A stretch of DNA of 64,000 bases from Modestobacter altitudinis (GCF_005930475.1 NZ_SJEW01000005.1:1-64000); one strand, 5' to 3'; positions 18,227 through 27,181 are shown, counted from the first letter of the stretch. Numbers and translations are program-made. Notes: generated by a model from the letters alone, not told the origin.

Positions 18227-18248
18227 ACTCTACCGTGACGTCACGGTA
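18227..18248 (-). promoter_or_regulatory. Palindromic operator and -10 box of the nucleotidyltransferase gene (site 4)
   Basis: TACCGTGACGTCACGGTA (18231-18248) is a perfect palindrome sharing the GACGTC core and outer TACC/GGTA with site 1. Read on the minus strand it runs into a -10-like TAGAGT (18232-18227), the same geometry as at both SulP genes. Confidence 0.55.
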
Positions 18249-18285
18249 GTTGCGGCGCGCCCTCGGAGGGCGGATGCACCAGGCC

Positions 18286-18375
18286 CCGGTTTCCCGGGAA
18301 CGGCCTCTGACCTGCCACTTCTTCTGTCGGGCTGACAGGATTCGAACCTGCGACCCCTTGACCCCCAGCCACCTG
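18286..18375 (-). repeat. 3'-half tRNA remnant (Pro-like), probable attachment-site copy 1
   Basis: On the minus strand the segment around 18330-18372 reads like a tRNA from the anticodon loop (CTGGGGG, suggesting a GGG Pro anticodon) through the T arm (GCAGGTTCGAATCCTGT) and the 3' acceptor strand (CAGCCCG). No matching D arm or 5' acceptor strand precedes it. A diverged copy of the same segment, with the same flank CCGGTTTCCC, lies at 39743-39817 in the same orientation. A 22-bp identical stretch also occurs at 18478-18499 and 39820-39841. This pattern is typical of tRNA-targeted integration. Confidence 0.6.
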
Positions 18376-18647
18376 CCCGGGGTCCGCCCGAGTCCGCCGC
18401 CGTCTCGTTCTTGCAGGTCAAGCGTTCGTCCCGTTCGCGCCCGTCCGCACCGGTACCTCGCCGATCGGACCGCGTTGCTGTACCGGTTGCTGTACGCGGT
18501 CTTGGTTCCGAGCCGCCTGACGCGGCCTTCAACCGTGTGTGGATGATCTCCTCCGGCTCGCAGGACGCGGTCACACCCCCACCGGCAGCCCGGTCTCGGG
18601 CCCCGGCGTCTGCTCGACGTCCTCGCCGAGGAGAGCAACATCCTGGA

Positions 18648-19304
18648 TCAGACGCTGACGTCGGCCAGCAGGTATCGCACCGCCATCTCGCCCAAGTCGG
18701 CGGTGAAGGCGTCGTCGCCGACCGGAACGGACGTCGCGAAACCCGGTCCGTAGGCGACGCGGATGATGGAGCTCGCGAACACCGTCCCAAAGCAGGAGCG
18801 GACAGCGGCCTCCGCGTCGTCGTGCCGGATGGCCCCCCGCGCCCGCAACACCACCCGAGAAAATCCCTCCCCCAGCTCTGCGCTGTAGCGCGAGCCGCGG
18901 CAGCGGACCTCCGCGTGCGCAGCCGAGACCAGCACGACCGCACGCAGGAACCGCTGGTGCCGCAGCGAGATGCCGACCATCTCGGCCACCGCGGCCCGGA
19001 CCAGATCGGCGGGCGCCAGCCCGGCCCAGCGCTCCTCGTCGGCGAAGACCGCCTGATCGGCCTGCAACCGCGCGATCCCGTGCTCGTAGACGGCCAGGAA
19101 GAGCGCGTCCTTGCTCGTCGTGCGGGCGTAGAGGGCCGTCGGCGCGACCTGCGCACGCTCACTGACGGCCGCGATGGTGAAGCCGTCGTACCCGCCGTCC
19201 TCCAACACCGCAACGCCGGCGTCCAGCACCCGCGCCCAGGTCTCCCGGCTCCGCCGCTGCAGCGGCGGCCGGACCGCGAGATCGCTGAGGGGGGCGTTGT
19301 CCAT
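18648..19304 (-). CDS. TetR family regulator of FAD-monooxygenase module 1
   Basis: A 218-residue repressor. Residues 14-65 contain the TetR DNA-binding domain (RRSRETWARVLDAGVAVLED, then FTIAAVSERAQVAPTALYAR). The C-terminal ligand domain is all-helical. It is divergent from the FAD monooxygenase at 19412, and a 22-bp inverted repeat with one mismatch lies between them. A close paralogue with the same neighbours is at 58454-59119. Likely represses the FMO-Abm-hydrolase operon until the substrate or a relative is present. GC content and codon use match the neighbours. Confidence 0.88.
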   Translation of the reverse strand: MDNAPLSDLAVRPPLQRRSRETWARVLDAGVAVLEDGGYDGFTIAAVSERAQVAPTALYARTTSKDALFLAVYEHGIARLQADQAVFADEERWAGLAPADLVRAAVAEMVGISLRHQRFLRAVVLVSAAHAEVRCRGSRYSAELGEGFSRVVLRARGAIRHDDAEAAVRSCFGTVFASSIIRVAYGPGFATSVPVGDDAFTADLGEMAVRYLLADVSV

Positions 19305-19331
19305 GGGTGCATCCTCCCCGCCGTCATGGCC

Positions 19332-19359
19332 TTGACAGAATTGTGACGCGCACTACTGT
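19332..19359 (+). promoter_or_regulatory. Promoter of FAD-monooxygenase module 1
   Basis: TTGACA (19332-19337) and TACTGT (19354-19359) are spaced by 16 bases. The same arrangement (TTGACA, 16 bases, TGCTGT) occurs in module 2 at 59137-59164, with the intervening TGTGACGCG conserved. The transcript start would fall at or just before the operator. Confidence 0.55.
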
Positions 19360-19367
19360 TCTGATGC

Positions 19368-19389
19368 AACGGTAGCGTTCGCTACTGTT
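19368..19389. promoter_or_regulatory. TetR operator of module 1
   Basis: Arms AACGGTAGCG and CGCTACTGTT with a 2-nt spacer form an inverted repeat with one mismatch, between the divergent TetR and FMO genes. An extra half-site CTACTGTT lies at 19353-19360 within the -10 region. Module 2 has the equivalent repeat at 59173-59192. Confidence 0.65.
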
Positions 19390-19411
19390 CCTCCGCACAA
19401 CGAGGTGTGCC

Positions 19412-20620
19412 GTGACTGTTCCACCCTCCCCAGCTCCCCGTGGCCGGGTCGCCGTCCTGGGCGCCGGTCCGGCGGGCATGGCCGCCGCTCTCGGCGCCAT
19501 CAAGGCCGGTCATGACGTCGTCGTCTACGAGCGCTACCGCGAGGCCCGGCCGGCCGGCAACATCCTCAACCTCTGGCCGCCGCCGCTGAAGGCGCTGCGC
19601 TCCCTCGGGGTCGACACCGTCGACCTCGGCGCCCCCACCGACTCCGAGTTCCGGAACCTGCGCGGCAAGGTCCGGGCACAGGTCAAGCTCGACGAGGACG
19701 TGAAGCGCGAGTTCGGCGGCGGCTTCATCGGCCTGCTGCGGCCCGAGCTCTACGAGCGGATGCTGGCCGCCCTCCCCGCCGGGGTGATCCGGTTCGGCCA
19801 GCAGGTGGCGCGCATCGAGCAGGACGACCGTGCGGTCACCCTGCACTTCGCCGACGGCAGCACCGCCGAGCACGACGTGCTGGTCGGCGCCGACGGCATC
19901 GACTCCCTCGTCCGCCGCACGCTGTGGGGCGATGCGCCCAAGCGGGAGCACCGGCTGCACATCTTCGGCGGGTTCACCTTCGCCGACGTCCCGGGCACCG
20001 AGCCCGACAAGTGCATCGTCGGGCACAGCCGGACGACCCAGGGCAGCTGGACGTCGATCCGCAACAAGGGCCGCAGCGGGCATCAGTGGTGGGTGCTCAC
20101 CGCCACCGACCCCGATGCCCCGGCACCGGCCGACCTCAAGGCCGCGGCCACCGCGCTGGCCGCGGAGTTCCCCGCCCCGCTGCCCGGGCTGGTCGCGGCC
20201 ACCGACCCGCAGAGCGTGCAGCGCTGGGTGCTGCGCGACCGGCCCGCCCTCACGCAGTGGTCGAAGGGCCGGGCCACGCTCGTCGGCGACGCAGCCCACC
20301 CCACCTCCCCCTACGCCGCCTACGGCGCCGGCATGTCCATCGAGGACGGCTACTTCCTCGGCCGGGCGCTGCGCGGCGTCGACCTCACCGACCCCCTCGC
20401 AGTCTCCCGGGCGCTGCAGACCTACGAGGACCCGCGCAAGCCGCACACCGCCAAGCAGGTCCAGACGGCCTACGTCCTCGGCAAGGTCTTCCACCATGCC
20501 CCCGCACCGCTGCGGCCGGTCCGTGACTTCGTCCTGGACCGCACGCCGTTCATGCAGAAGGTCGTGGGCGACTCCAACCCCCGCGAGATCAACAAGCAGC
20601 TCGCCCTGATGGAGGACTGA
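19412..20620 (+). CDS. FAD-dependent monooxygenase, module 1
   Basis: A 402-residue group A flavin hydroxylase. The N-terminal GxGxxG motif is GAGPAGMAAALGAIKAGH followed by VVYER; the DG motif is VLVGADGIDSLVRR around residue 157; the GD motif is LVGDAAHPTSPYAAYGAGM near residue 292. Such enzymes hydroxylate aromatic or related substrates using NAD(P)H and O2 in the cytoplasm. The Abm gene begins 3 bp after its stop, forming a tight pair. It is a close paralogue of 59216-60424. GTG 19412 follows a GAGGTG ribosome binding site. Substrate unknown. Confidence 0.87.
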   Translation: MTVPPSPAPRGRVAVLGAGPAGMAAALGAIKAGHDVVVYERYREARPAGNILNLWPPPLKALRSLGVDTVDLGAPTDSEFRNLRGKVRAQVKLDEDVKREFGGGFIGLLRPELYERMLAALPAGVIRFGQQVARIEQDDRAVTLHFADGSTAEHDVLVGADGIDSLVRRTLWGDAPKREHRLHIFGGFTFADVPGTEPDKCIVGHSRTTQGSWTSIRNKGRSGHQWWVLTATDPDAPAPADLKAAATALAAEFPAPLPGLVAATDPQSVQRWVLRDRPALTQWSKGRATLVGDAAHPTSPYAAYGAGMSIEDGYFLGRALRGVDLTDPLAVSRALQTYEDPRKPHTAKQVQTAYVLGKVFHHAPAPLRPVRDFVLDRTPFMQKVVGDSNPREINKQLALMED

Positions 20621-20623
20621 ACC

Positions 20624-20971
20624 GTGCTCGTCATCCTGTCCAGCGCCACCGCCGCCCCCGGCCGCCGCGACGAGCTCGTCGCGGCAACCCGCGCCGTCGC
20701 CGCCGCCACCCGCGGCGACCGCGGCTGCCTGTCCTACTCCTTCTCCGCCGACGTCGAGGACGACGACCGCATCATCGGCATCGAGGTCTGGGCCGACCAG
20801 GCCGCGCTCGACGAGCACATGGACCACGATCACACCCAGGAGTTCCTGCGGGTGGCTCCCGGTCTGGTCACCGGCGAGCCTGTCATGGCCTTCCACTCCG
20901 TCCCGGACGACGGACACGCGGATGTCCCCCCGCCCACTGACCCGCTCCCCACCCGAGGAGCTCAGCAGTGA
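20624..20971 (+). CDS. Antibiotic biosynthesis monooxygenase (Abm) domain protein, module 1
   Basis: A 115-residue ferredoxin-like alpha/beta-barrel protein of the ABM family (PF03992 type). Features are an N-terminal strand VLVILSSATAAPGRRDELVA, then GCLSYSFSADVEDDDRI, and AALDEHMDHDHTQEFL. Family members are small quinol or anthrone oxygenases or stress enzymes. Its place directly after the flavin monooxygenase suggests it acts on the hydroxylated product. The C-terminal tail (about 17 residues) is absent in the module 2 copy and overlaps the next gene by 4 bp. Confidence 0.8.
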   Translation: MLVILSSATAAPGRRDELVAATRAVAAATRGDRGCLSYSFSADVEDDDRIIGIEVWADQAALDEHMDHDHTQEFLRVAPGLVTGEPVMAFHSVPDDGHADVPPPTDPLPTRGAQQ

Positions 20972-22638
20972 CCACGACGCCACACCCCTCGACCGCCCGT
21001 CCACGCACCCGCCGTGGAAAGACGTTCGACGCAGCGCTGAACCGGCTCTTCAAGCTGCCGCGAGCCACGTCGGACTACACCGTCACCCGAGGTGTCCGGG
21101 TGCCCATGCGGGACGGCGTGGAGCTGCTCGGCGACCACTACGCGCCGACGTCCAAGGCGTTGGGCACGCTGCTGGTACGCGGACCCTACGGTCGGTCCGG
21201 CCTGTACGCGGTCAACTACGCCCGCCTCTACGCCCAGCACGGCTACCACGTGCTGTTCACCAGCAGCCGGGGCACCTTCGGCTCCGGGGGCACCTTCCGC
21301 CCGATGGTGGACGAGGTCGACGACGGAGTGGACACCCTTGCCTGGCTGCGCGAGCAGTCCTGGTTCGGCGGGCGCCTGGTGACCGTCGGGCTCTCCTACC
21401 TCGGCTTCACCCAGTGGGCGATGCTCACGGACCCCCCGCCGGAGCTGGTGGGCGCGATCGTCATCGTCGGCCCCCACGACTTCACCCGCGTCGCCCACGG
21501 GACCGGGGCCTTCACGCTGAACGACTTCCTCGGCTGGAGCGACATGGTCGCCGACCAGGAGAAGTACGGCCCCGCACGGTCGCTGGTGAACATGGCCCGC
21601 GCGGAGAAGCGCCTCGGCCCGGTCCTGTACGCCCTCCCGCTGCGCGAGGCGGGCGAGCGGCACCTCGGCAGCGGCGCCCCGTGGTACGGCGACTGGGTGT
21701 CCCGCCGAGACCTGACCGAGCCCTTCTGGAGGGCCCACGACATGACCGCCGCCCTGGACCGGGTCACTGTCCCCGTCCACCTGGTCGGCGGCTGGCAGGA
21801 CCTCTTCCTCGACCAGACCCTCGAGCAGTACGCCCGACTCCACGAGCGGGGGCAGGACGTCTCGCTCACCGTCGGGCCCTGGGTACACGTGGACTTGGTG
21901 ACCAAGGCGGCGGGATTGGTCGGGCGGGAGGCCCTGGCCTTCCTGGGCGAACACCTCGCCGAGACCGGTACCCGGACCCGGCCGTCACGGGTGCGCGTCT
22001 ACGTGACCGGAGCCGACGAGTGGCGGGACCTGCCCGGCTGGCCACCGGCCACGACTGGGCAGACGCTGTACCTGCAGCCGGGGAACAGGCTGGGTGCCGA
22101 GGTGCCGGCCGACGACACCGGCACGGTGGGCTTCACCTACGACCCGGTAGATCCCACACCCACGGTCGGCGGGCGCCTGTTGTCCCAGGGCATGGCCGGC
22201 CGCCGCGACGACCGCACGCTCGCCGAGCGGGGCGACGTGCTGGCCTTCACCGGACCGGTGCTCACCGCGCCGCTCGAGGTGCTGGGCGTGCCGGTGGTGG
22301 AACTGGCGCACACGTCCGACAACCCGCATGCCGACCTGTTCGTCCGGATCAGCGAGGTCGACGCCGAGGGCGACTCACGGAACGTGTCCGACGGCTTCGT
22401 CCGGCTGGACCCGGCCGCACCGGCGGGCGTCGTCCGACTGCCACTCGACGCGATCGCCCACCGCTTCCCGGCCGGCAGCCGGATCAGGCTGCTGGTCGCC
22501 GGCGGCTCGCACCCGCGGTTCGAGCGCAATCTCGGCACCGGCGAGGACCCGGCGACCTCCAGCGCCACCGCCCGCTCACGCCGGACGATCACCCTCGCCG
22601 GGGGCGCCTCCACCCTCGTGCTCCCGGTGACCGCCTGA
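20968..22638 (+). CDS. CocE/NonD family alpha/beta hydrolase
   Basis: A 556-residue hydrolase of the Xaa-Pro peptidase S15/CocE class. The N-terminal catalytic domain has VPMRDGVELLGDHYAP, the nucleophile elbow GLSYLGFTQW near residue 153, and an acid/His region around 260-310. The C-terminal jelly-roll domain follows (about 340-556). Known members cleave esters or amides such as cocaine and acyl groups. The GTG start overlaps the Abm stop (GTGA), putting it in the TetR-controlled module. Module 2 has no such gene. No signal peptide is evident, so a cytoplasmic role is likely. Confidence 0.82.
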   Translation: MTTTPHPSTARPRTRRGKTFDAALNRLFKLPRATSDYTVTRGVRVPMRDGVELLGDHYAPTSKALGTLLVRGPYGRSGLYAVNYARLYAQHGYHVLFTSSRGTFGSGGTFRPMVDEVDDGVDTLAWLREQSWFGGRLVTVGLSYLGFTQWAMLTDPPPELVGAIVIVGPHDFTRVAHGTGAFTLNDFLGWSDMVADQEKYGPARSLVNMARAEKRLGPVLYALPLREAGERHLGSGAPWYGDWVSRRDLTEPFWRAHDMTAALDRVTVPVHLVGGWQDLFLDQTLEQYARLHERGQDVSLTVGPWVHVDLVTKAAGLVGREALAFLGEHLAETGTRTRPSRVRVYVTGADEWRDLPGWPPATTGQTLYLQPGNRLGAEVPADDTGTVGFTYDPVDPTPTVGGRLLSQGMAGRRDDRTLAERGDVLAFTGPVLTAPLEVLGVPVVELAHTSDNPHADLFVRISEVDAEGDSRNVSDGFVRLDPAAPAGVVRLPLDAIAHRFPAGSRIRLLVAGGSHPRFERNLGTGEDPATSSATARSRRTITLAGGASTLVLPVTA

Positions 22639-22730
22639 GCTGAGCGGCGGCGTGCCCGCCGGGCTGGTCGTCTACGCGCACCGGGAGTCTGCCCCGCGTA
22701 GCGGGCGCCGGGTCGAGCAGGCGCGACAGG

Positions 22731-23891
22731 TCAGCCGACGGACTGACCGAACGTCTCGGCGACCCAGTCGGCGATGAAGCTGGTCGGGTTGGCGGGGTCG
22801 TCGAGGTTGCAGTGTTCGACGCCGCCCTCGTCAGCGGTGTACACCTTCAGCTCCCGCTTGGGGCTGCTGGTCGCCTGCTCGTAGCTGCGGTGCGCGTACT
22901 CGACGGGGATCTGCCGATCGGAGCCGCCGTGCACGACCAGGTAAGGCACCCGGAGCCGCTCGACGACGCCGTCGAGGTTGATCCGGTCCCACAACTTCTC
23001 GAAGTCCTCCATCGAGGTCTGACCCCACACCCACAGGGCGTGCTCCCAGTAGTGCGGTACCGGGTTCTCGCCCTCTCGCTGCAGCCGGCGCCGTTGCACC
23101 TCGCCCCAGTTGTGGTTGGCGCCCCAGGACACGACCAGCGCGAAGCGCTCCTCGAACGCGGCGGCGCGCGGGGCGTAGTAGCCGCCGAGCGAGACCCCGA
23201 GGACGCCGATCCGGTCGGGGTCGACGTCGTCCCGTCCGGCCAGGTACTCGTAGCAGGCGGTGCCGTACGCCTCGGTCTCGGGGACGGCGTGCAGACCGTG
23301 CAGCCGCAGCGCTCCCCCGGTTCCCGGCTGGTCGACGAACAGGGTGGAGACGCCGCGCCGGGCCAGCTGCTGGGCGAGGCCGGCACCGAGCAGCTGCTCC
23401 TTGAAGCTGTCGAAGCCGTTCCACACGACGAGGCAGGGAGCCGGGGCGCCGTCCGTCCCAGCCGCCTTGTACAGGTAGGCCGGCAGGGATGCCCCGGCGT
23501 ACGGGATCTCGATGACCTCCACCGGGTCGCGCGCCAGCCGCATCGCCTTGTGCTGCAGGGCGATCGCCCGCTCGTAGTGGGCACGCCGGTCCGGGGCGTG
23601 CACGCTCTGCATGCGGTCGGCGTTGATCAGGTAGAGGGCTGCCCGCCGGTACTTCTCGCCCGCGGAGAAGCTGCGGCCGGCCGCCTCGTCCCGCTCGGCC
23701 AGCCCGATCAGCCGGTCGGCCACCGCGGACCACGAGGCGAAGAACTCCTGTGTCCCGGCGTCGGCCCCCTGTGCGGCGGCCTCGCGGATGGGACGGCATG
23801 CCTCATCGACCTCGGCGAGCTCGCCACCGTTGCCCAGCGTGGCCACGACGGCCAGGTTCCACACGTAGTTGCCTGGAAAGTACTCGAACAC
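22731..23891 (-). CDS. Alpha/beta hydrolase, 2,6-dihydropseudooxynicotine hydrolase-like
   Basis: A 386-residue serine hydrolase with an N-terminal helical cap (residues 1-125) and a C-terminal alpha/beta core. The nucleophile is in GVLGVSLGGYYAPR near residue 216; the His is near the C-terminus in EGGVEHCNL. Size and architecture match the DHPON-hydrolase/FrsA-like group, which cleaves C-C bonds in beta-diketones or similar compounds. Last gene of the minus-strand operon running from 33806. GTG 23891 follows TGAGGAG at 7 bp. The natural substrate is not deducible. Confidence 0.8.
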   Translation of the reverse strand: MFEYFPGNYVWNLAVVATLGNGGELAEVDEACRPIREAAAQGADAGTQEFFASWSAVADRLIGLAERDEAAGRSFSAGEKYRRAALYLINADRMQSVHAPDRRAHYERAIALQHKAMRLARDPVEVIEIPYAGASLPAYLYKAAGTDGAPAPCLVVWNGFDSFKEQLLGAGLAQQLARRGVSTLFVDQPGTGGALRLHGLHAVPETEAYGTACYEYLAGRDDVDPDRIGVLGVSLGGYYAPRAAAFEERFALVVSWGANHNWGEVQRRRLQREGENPVPHYWEHALWVWGQTSMEDFEKLWDRINLDGVVERLRVPYLVVHGGSDRQIPVEYAHRSYEQATSSPKRELKVYTADEGGVEHCNLDDPANPTSFIADWVAETFGQSVG

Positions 23892-23902
23892 GGGGGATCT
23901 CC

Positions 23903-24961
23903 TCAGAAGGACGCCGACCAGTGCGGCAGCGGCGCACCGGGGACGGGAGAGCGGAAGGTGGGCAGCGAATCGCCGCCGAGCGAGCCGATGTAGACGGTGC
24001 GCAGATCGGCGCCGCCGAAGGTGATGCTGGCCATGCGCGGAGCCAGGCCATCGCCCGGCTTGGCGTCGAGCGGTGTGCCGGCGCCGCTGCTCCCCGCAGG
24101 TACGGCGGCGTCCTTGACGGCCCGGTCGCCGTCCTCCCAGATGGTCAGGACGTCGCCCTCGGGGGTGATGGCGACGAGCTTGTCCTGGCCTATCAGGGTG
24201 GTCCACAGGTTGCCGTGCGCGTCGAAGGCGAAGCCGTCGGGCGCGCCGTACAGCCGCTCCGGGCCGTAGACCTCGCGGCCGGTGAGCGTGCCGTCGTCGT
24301 GGACCTGGAACCGGGTCATGTGGTCACCGCCGGTCTCAGCGGCGTAGAGCTGTCGTCCGTCGGCGCTGAACCGCAGCTCGTTCGTGCCCGCGAGGTCTGT
24401 CGCCACGACCCGGCCGACGGACTGTTCGCCGGGCACGAAGTCGTCGATGACGGCGATGTAGCCGTCGGACTCCACGTTCTGCCCCCGGTTGCGCCAGGCT
24501 TCAGCTGACGCGGTGACCGAGAACCACAGCCGACCCGAGGCGTCCAGAGCCGGGAAGTTGGCCTTGCCGATCGGACGGACCTCACTGTCGGGCCACATTA
24601 CGGATCCCGCGACGAGAGACCAGTGCCCGTCGCGGGTGAGGTGCTCGATGACGTTCGTACCGAAGTTCCCGATGACGAAGTCCCCGTGGGCGTCGAAACA
24701 CATCCCGTTGGGCATCGAGAAGCCCTGGTTGCCGTCGATGTTCGCGCCCACCTCCGGGGCGAAGGGGCCGCCGCCGTTCCGCGGGCGGACGATGTCCTGA
24801 CTGCCGTCCGGGCGGATGTGCACGATGCCGCCGCCGAGGTCGGCGACCCAGAGGTCACCCGACGGCTGGGCAAGCACACACTCGGGACGACGCAGCCCCG
24901 TGCCGGTCAGCGTGATGTCGGCCGGGTCGACCGACCAGCCGACGAGGGGGTTGTCGCTCAT
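23903..24961 (-). CDS. SMP-30/gluconolactonase-family lactonase
   Basis: A 352-residue six-bladed beta-propeller protein. Motifs include RRPECVLAQPSGDLWVADL, SMPNGMCFDAHGDF, DLAGTNELRFSADGRQLYAA and GAPDGFAFDAHGNLW, which contain the metal-binding Glu, Asn and Asp residues of this family. Members hydrolyse lactones in a metal-dependent way. In this operon, a ring-cleavage or oxidation product might lactonise and be opened here. The start overlaps the aldehyde dehydrogenase stop by ATGA; an upstream in-frame ATG (25003) is less likely because it lies inside that gene. Confidence 0.83.
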   Translation of the reverse strand: MSDNPLVGWSVDPADITLTGTGLRRPECVLAQPSGDLWVADLGGGIVHIRPDGSQDIVRPRNGGGPFAPEVGANIDGNQGFSMPNGMCFDAHGDFVIGNFGTNVIEHLTRDGHWSLVAGSVMWPDSEVRPIGKANFPALDASGRLWFSVTASAEAWRNRGQNVESDGYIAVIDDFVPGEQSVGRVVATDLAGTNELRFSADGRQLYAAETGGDHMTRFQVHDDGTLTGREVYGPERLYGAPDGFAFDAHGNLWTTLIGQDKLVAITPEGDVLTIWEDGDRAVKDAAVPAGSSGAGTPLDAKPGDGLAPRMASITFGGADLRTVYIGSLGGDSLPTFRSPVPGAPLPHWSASF

Positions 24962-26382
24962 TCCACCGGCTCCTCGGGGGCGGACGCCTCGGCGCCGATC
25001 CACACGCTGCGGACGTTGGTGAACTCTCGGATGCCCTCTTCCGACAGTTCCCGGCCGTAGCCGCTGCGGCGGGTGCCGCCGAAGGGCAGCCGGGCGTCGG
25101 AGGCGACGACCGCGTTGACGAACAAGGCGCCGGAGGTGATCCGCCGGCCGACGGCCAGCGCGCGGTCGACGTCGCGCGACCAGACGCTCGCGCCGAGACC
25201 GAACGGGCTGTCGTCCGCGAGCCGGGCGGCATGGTCATCGTCGACCGCCCGGATGACCGCGGCCACCGGACCGAAGGTCTCCTCTCGGAAGACCGCCATC
25301 TCCGAGGTCACGTCGGCCAGCACCGTGGGCGCAAAGAAGGCGCCGCCTTCCTCGAGCCGCTTACCGCCGGTCACCACCGTGGCGCCGGCCGCCACCGACT
25401 CGTCGACCTGCCGCTCGATCGCGGTCACCTGCTCGACGCGGGCCAGCGGACCTACCTGCGTCGACGGGTCGTGCGGATCGCCGACGGTGAGCTCGGCGAC
25501 GGCTGCGCCGAAGCGGTGCGTGAACTCGTCGGCGATGCTGTCGGCCACGATGAACCGCTTGGCGGCCAGGCAGCTCTGGCCGCTGTTGAGGAACCGCGAT
25601 CGCACGGCCATCCGTGCCGCGAGCGCTACGTCGGCGTCGTCGAGGACGACGAACGGGTCGGAGCCACCCAGCTCGAGCACCGACTTCTTGATGGCCCGGG
25701 CGGCCACCGCGGCTACGGCCGCGCCGGCCCGTTCGCTGCCGGTGAGCGTCACGGCGGCGACCAGCGGGTGCTCGATGATCCGAGCGGTCGCCTCGGCGAC
25801 CTCGGTCTCGTCGACGAGCAGGGTGGTGAAGAGCGCCTCAGGCGCACCGACCGCAGCGGCAGCGGCACGGAAGACCTCCTCCGCCGCCAGGGCACAGCCG
25901 GTCACCGACGGGGCGTGCTTGAGCAGCGCGGCGTTGCCTGCGGCCAGCGCTGGTGCCGCGAAGCGGACCACCTGCCAGAACGGGAAGTTCCACGGCATCA
26001 CCGCCAGGACGACACCCACCGGCTCGTGCGAGACCCAGCTGCGAGCGGCAGGGGTCTCCACGACGCGGTCGGCGAGGAACTCCGGCGCCTTCTCCGCGTA
26101 GAAGCGGGTTGTCCATGCGCACTTGTCGATCTCCGCCAGCGCCTCGGCGACCGGCTTGCCCATCTCGTCGGTCATCAGCGCGGCCAGCTCCCGCCGACGC
26201 GCGGTCAGCTCGTCCGCGACCGCCTCCAGCAGCGCCGTCCGCTGTGCCCAGTCAGTCGTGCGCCAGGAGATGGCTGCCGCGTGCGCAGCGCGGACCGCCG
26301 CGTCGACCTGCTCGGCGGTGAAGGTGGGCCACGTCGCGAGCACCTCGCCGGTCGTCGGGGAGGTACTGGTCAAGGTGCCCAC
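24958..26382 (-). CDS. NAD(P)-dependent aldehyde dehydrogenase (succinate-semialdehyde-type)
   Basis: A 474-residue ALDH. Visible parts are PWNFPFWQVVRFAAPALAAGN, the catalytic Glu in LELGGSDPFVVLDDADV, the nucleophilic Cys in FLNSGQSCLAAKRFIV, and the EETFGPVAAV motif. It oxidises an aldehyde to the acid; family members closest in pattern are succinate- or semialdehyde dehydrogenases. It lies in the catabolic operon between an SDR and the lactonase, so it probably acts on a semialdehyde intermediate. The GTG at 26382 has GGAGG six bases upstream. Confidence 0.88.
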   Translation of the reverse strand: MGTLTSTSPTTGEVLATWPTFTAEQVDAAVRAAHAAAISWRTTDWAQRTALLEAVADELTARRRELAALMTDEMGKPVAEALAEIDKCAWTTRFYAEKAPEFLADRVVETPAARSWVSHEPVGVVLAVMPWNFPFWQVVRFAAPALAAGNAALLKHAPSVTGCALAAEEVFRAAAAAVGAPEALFTTLLVDETEVAEATARIIEHPLVAAVTLTGSERAGAAVAAVAARAIKKSVLELGGSDPFVVLDDADVALAARMAVRSRFLNSGQSCLAAKRFIVADSIADEFTHRFGAAVAELTVGDPHDPSTQVGPLARVEQVTAIERQVDESVAAGATVVTGGKRLEEGGAFFAPTVLADVTSEMAVFREETFGPVAAVIRAVDDDHAARLADDSPFGLGASVWSRDVDRALAVGRRITSGALFVNAVVASDARLPFGGTRRSGYGRELSEEGIREFTNVRSVWIGAEASAPEEPVE

Positions 26383-26383
26383 G

Positions 26384-27181
26384 TCAGGCCTCCGGAGCGG
26401 GAGCGGCCGGCGCGGCCCCGCGCACGGCATCGGACAGGAACTTGACGCCGGCCTGGTTGGTCTGGCCACCGTCCACGGCGATCTCGGCACCGGACACGTA
26501 CCGCGACTCGTCGCTGATCAGGTAGACGACCAGGTGCGCCACGTCGTCCGGGTCGCCGAGGATCCCGAGCGGGTTCACCTCCAGGCTCGCCTGACGGAAC
26601 GTGGCGGGGGCGTTGGCGACCATCGGGGTGTCGATGAAGCCGGGATGGACGAGGTTGGACCGGATGCCCAGCGGCCCCAGCTCCAGGCTGGCCACCTTCG
26701 CCAGTCCGCGCACGGCCCACTTCGAAGCGGTGTAGGCCACCGTGTAGTGCGGGGTGACCGCAGCGGCGCTGCCGATGGTGACGATCGACGAACCCGGCGG
26801 CATCAGCGGCACCAGCGCCTGGATGCCCAACAGCGGGCCAGTGGTGTTGACCCGGAACATCCGCTCCCAGTCGGCGAGCTCGACGTCCAGCAGCCGGGCG
26901 CGGTGGGTGAGCCCGGCGTTGTTGACCAGGCCGTGCACCGCCCCGTACCGCTCCCCCAGCTCGGCGGCCAGCGTTGCCCAGCCGGCCGGGTCAGCGACGT
27001 CCAGCTGCCGGTAGAAGATCGTGTCCCCGTCCAGCTCGGCCGATGCGACGTCCTCCGGCGCGACCACGTCGGTGGCGACGACGGTTGCGCCCTCAGCAGC
27101 GAGCGCGCGTGCCTCCGCTGCACCCTGCCCCCGCGCGGCGCCGGTGATGACGACGACCTTGCCGCCGACCCGGCCCGTCAC
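26384..27181 (-). CDS. SDR family oxidoreductase in the FAH1 operon
   Basis: A 265-residue classical SDR. The cofactor motif is TGAARGQG (residues 13-20), the NNAG motif is LVNNAGLTHRA, and the catalytic YxxxK is AYTASKWAVRG. The C-terminal GAEIAVDGGQTNQAG is typical of 3-alpha/20-beta hydroxysteroid-type dehydrogenases. Start GTG overlaps the FAH1 stop (GTGA). It likely oxidises an alcohol to ketone or aldehyde within the same pathway as the neighbouring FAH hydrolase and ALDH. Substrate unknown. Confidence 0.87.
   Translation of the reverse strand: MTGRVGGKVVVITGAARGQGAAEARALAAEGATVVATDVVAPEDVASAELDGDTIFYRQLDVADPAGWATLAAELGERYGAVHGLVNNAGLTHRARLLDVELADWERMFRVNTTGPLLGIQALVPLMPPGSSIVTIGSAAAVTPHYTVAYTASKWAVRGLAKVASLELGPLGIRSNLVHPGFIDTPMVANAPATFRQASLEVNPLGILGDPDDVAHLVVYLISDESRYVSGAEIAVDGGQTNQAGVKFLSDAVRGAAPAAPAPEA

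Noticed and set aside
18330-18372. Functional tRNA gene on the minus strand
   Set aside because: Only the anticodon-to-acceptor half can be recognised; the 5' acceptor strand and D arm are missing, so it is treated as an attachment-site remnant.
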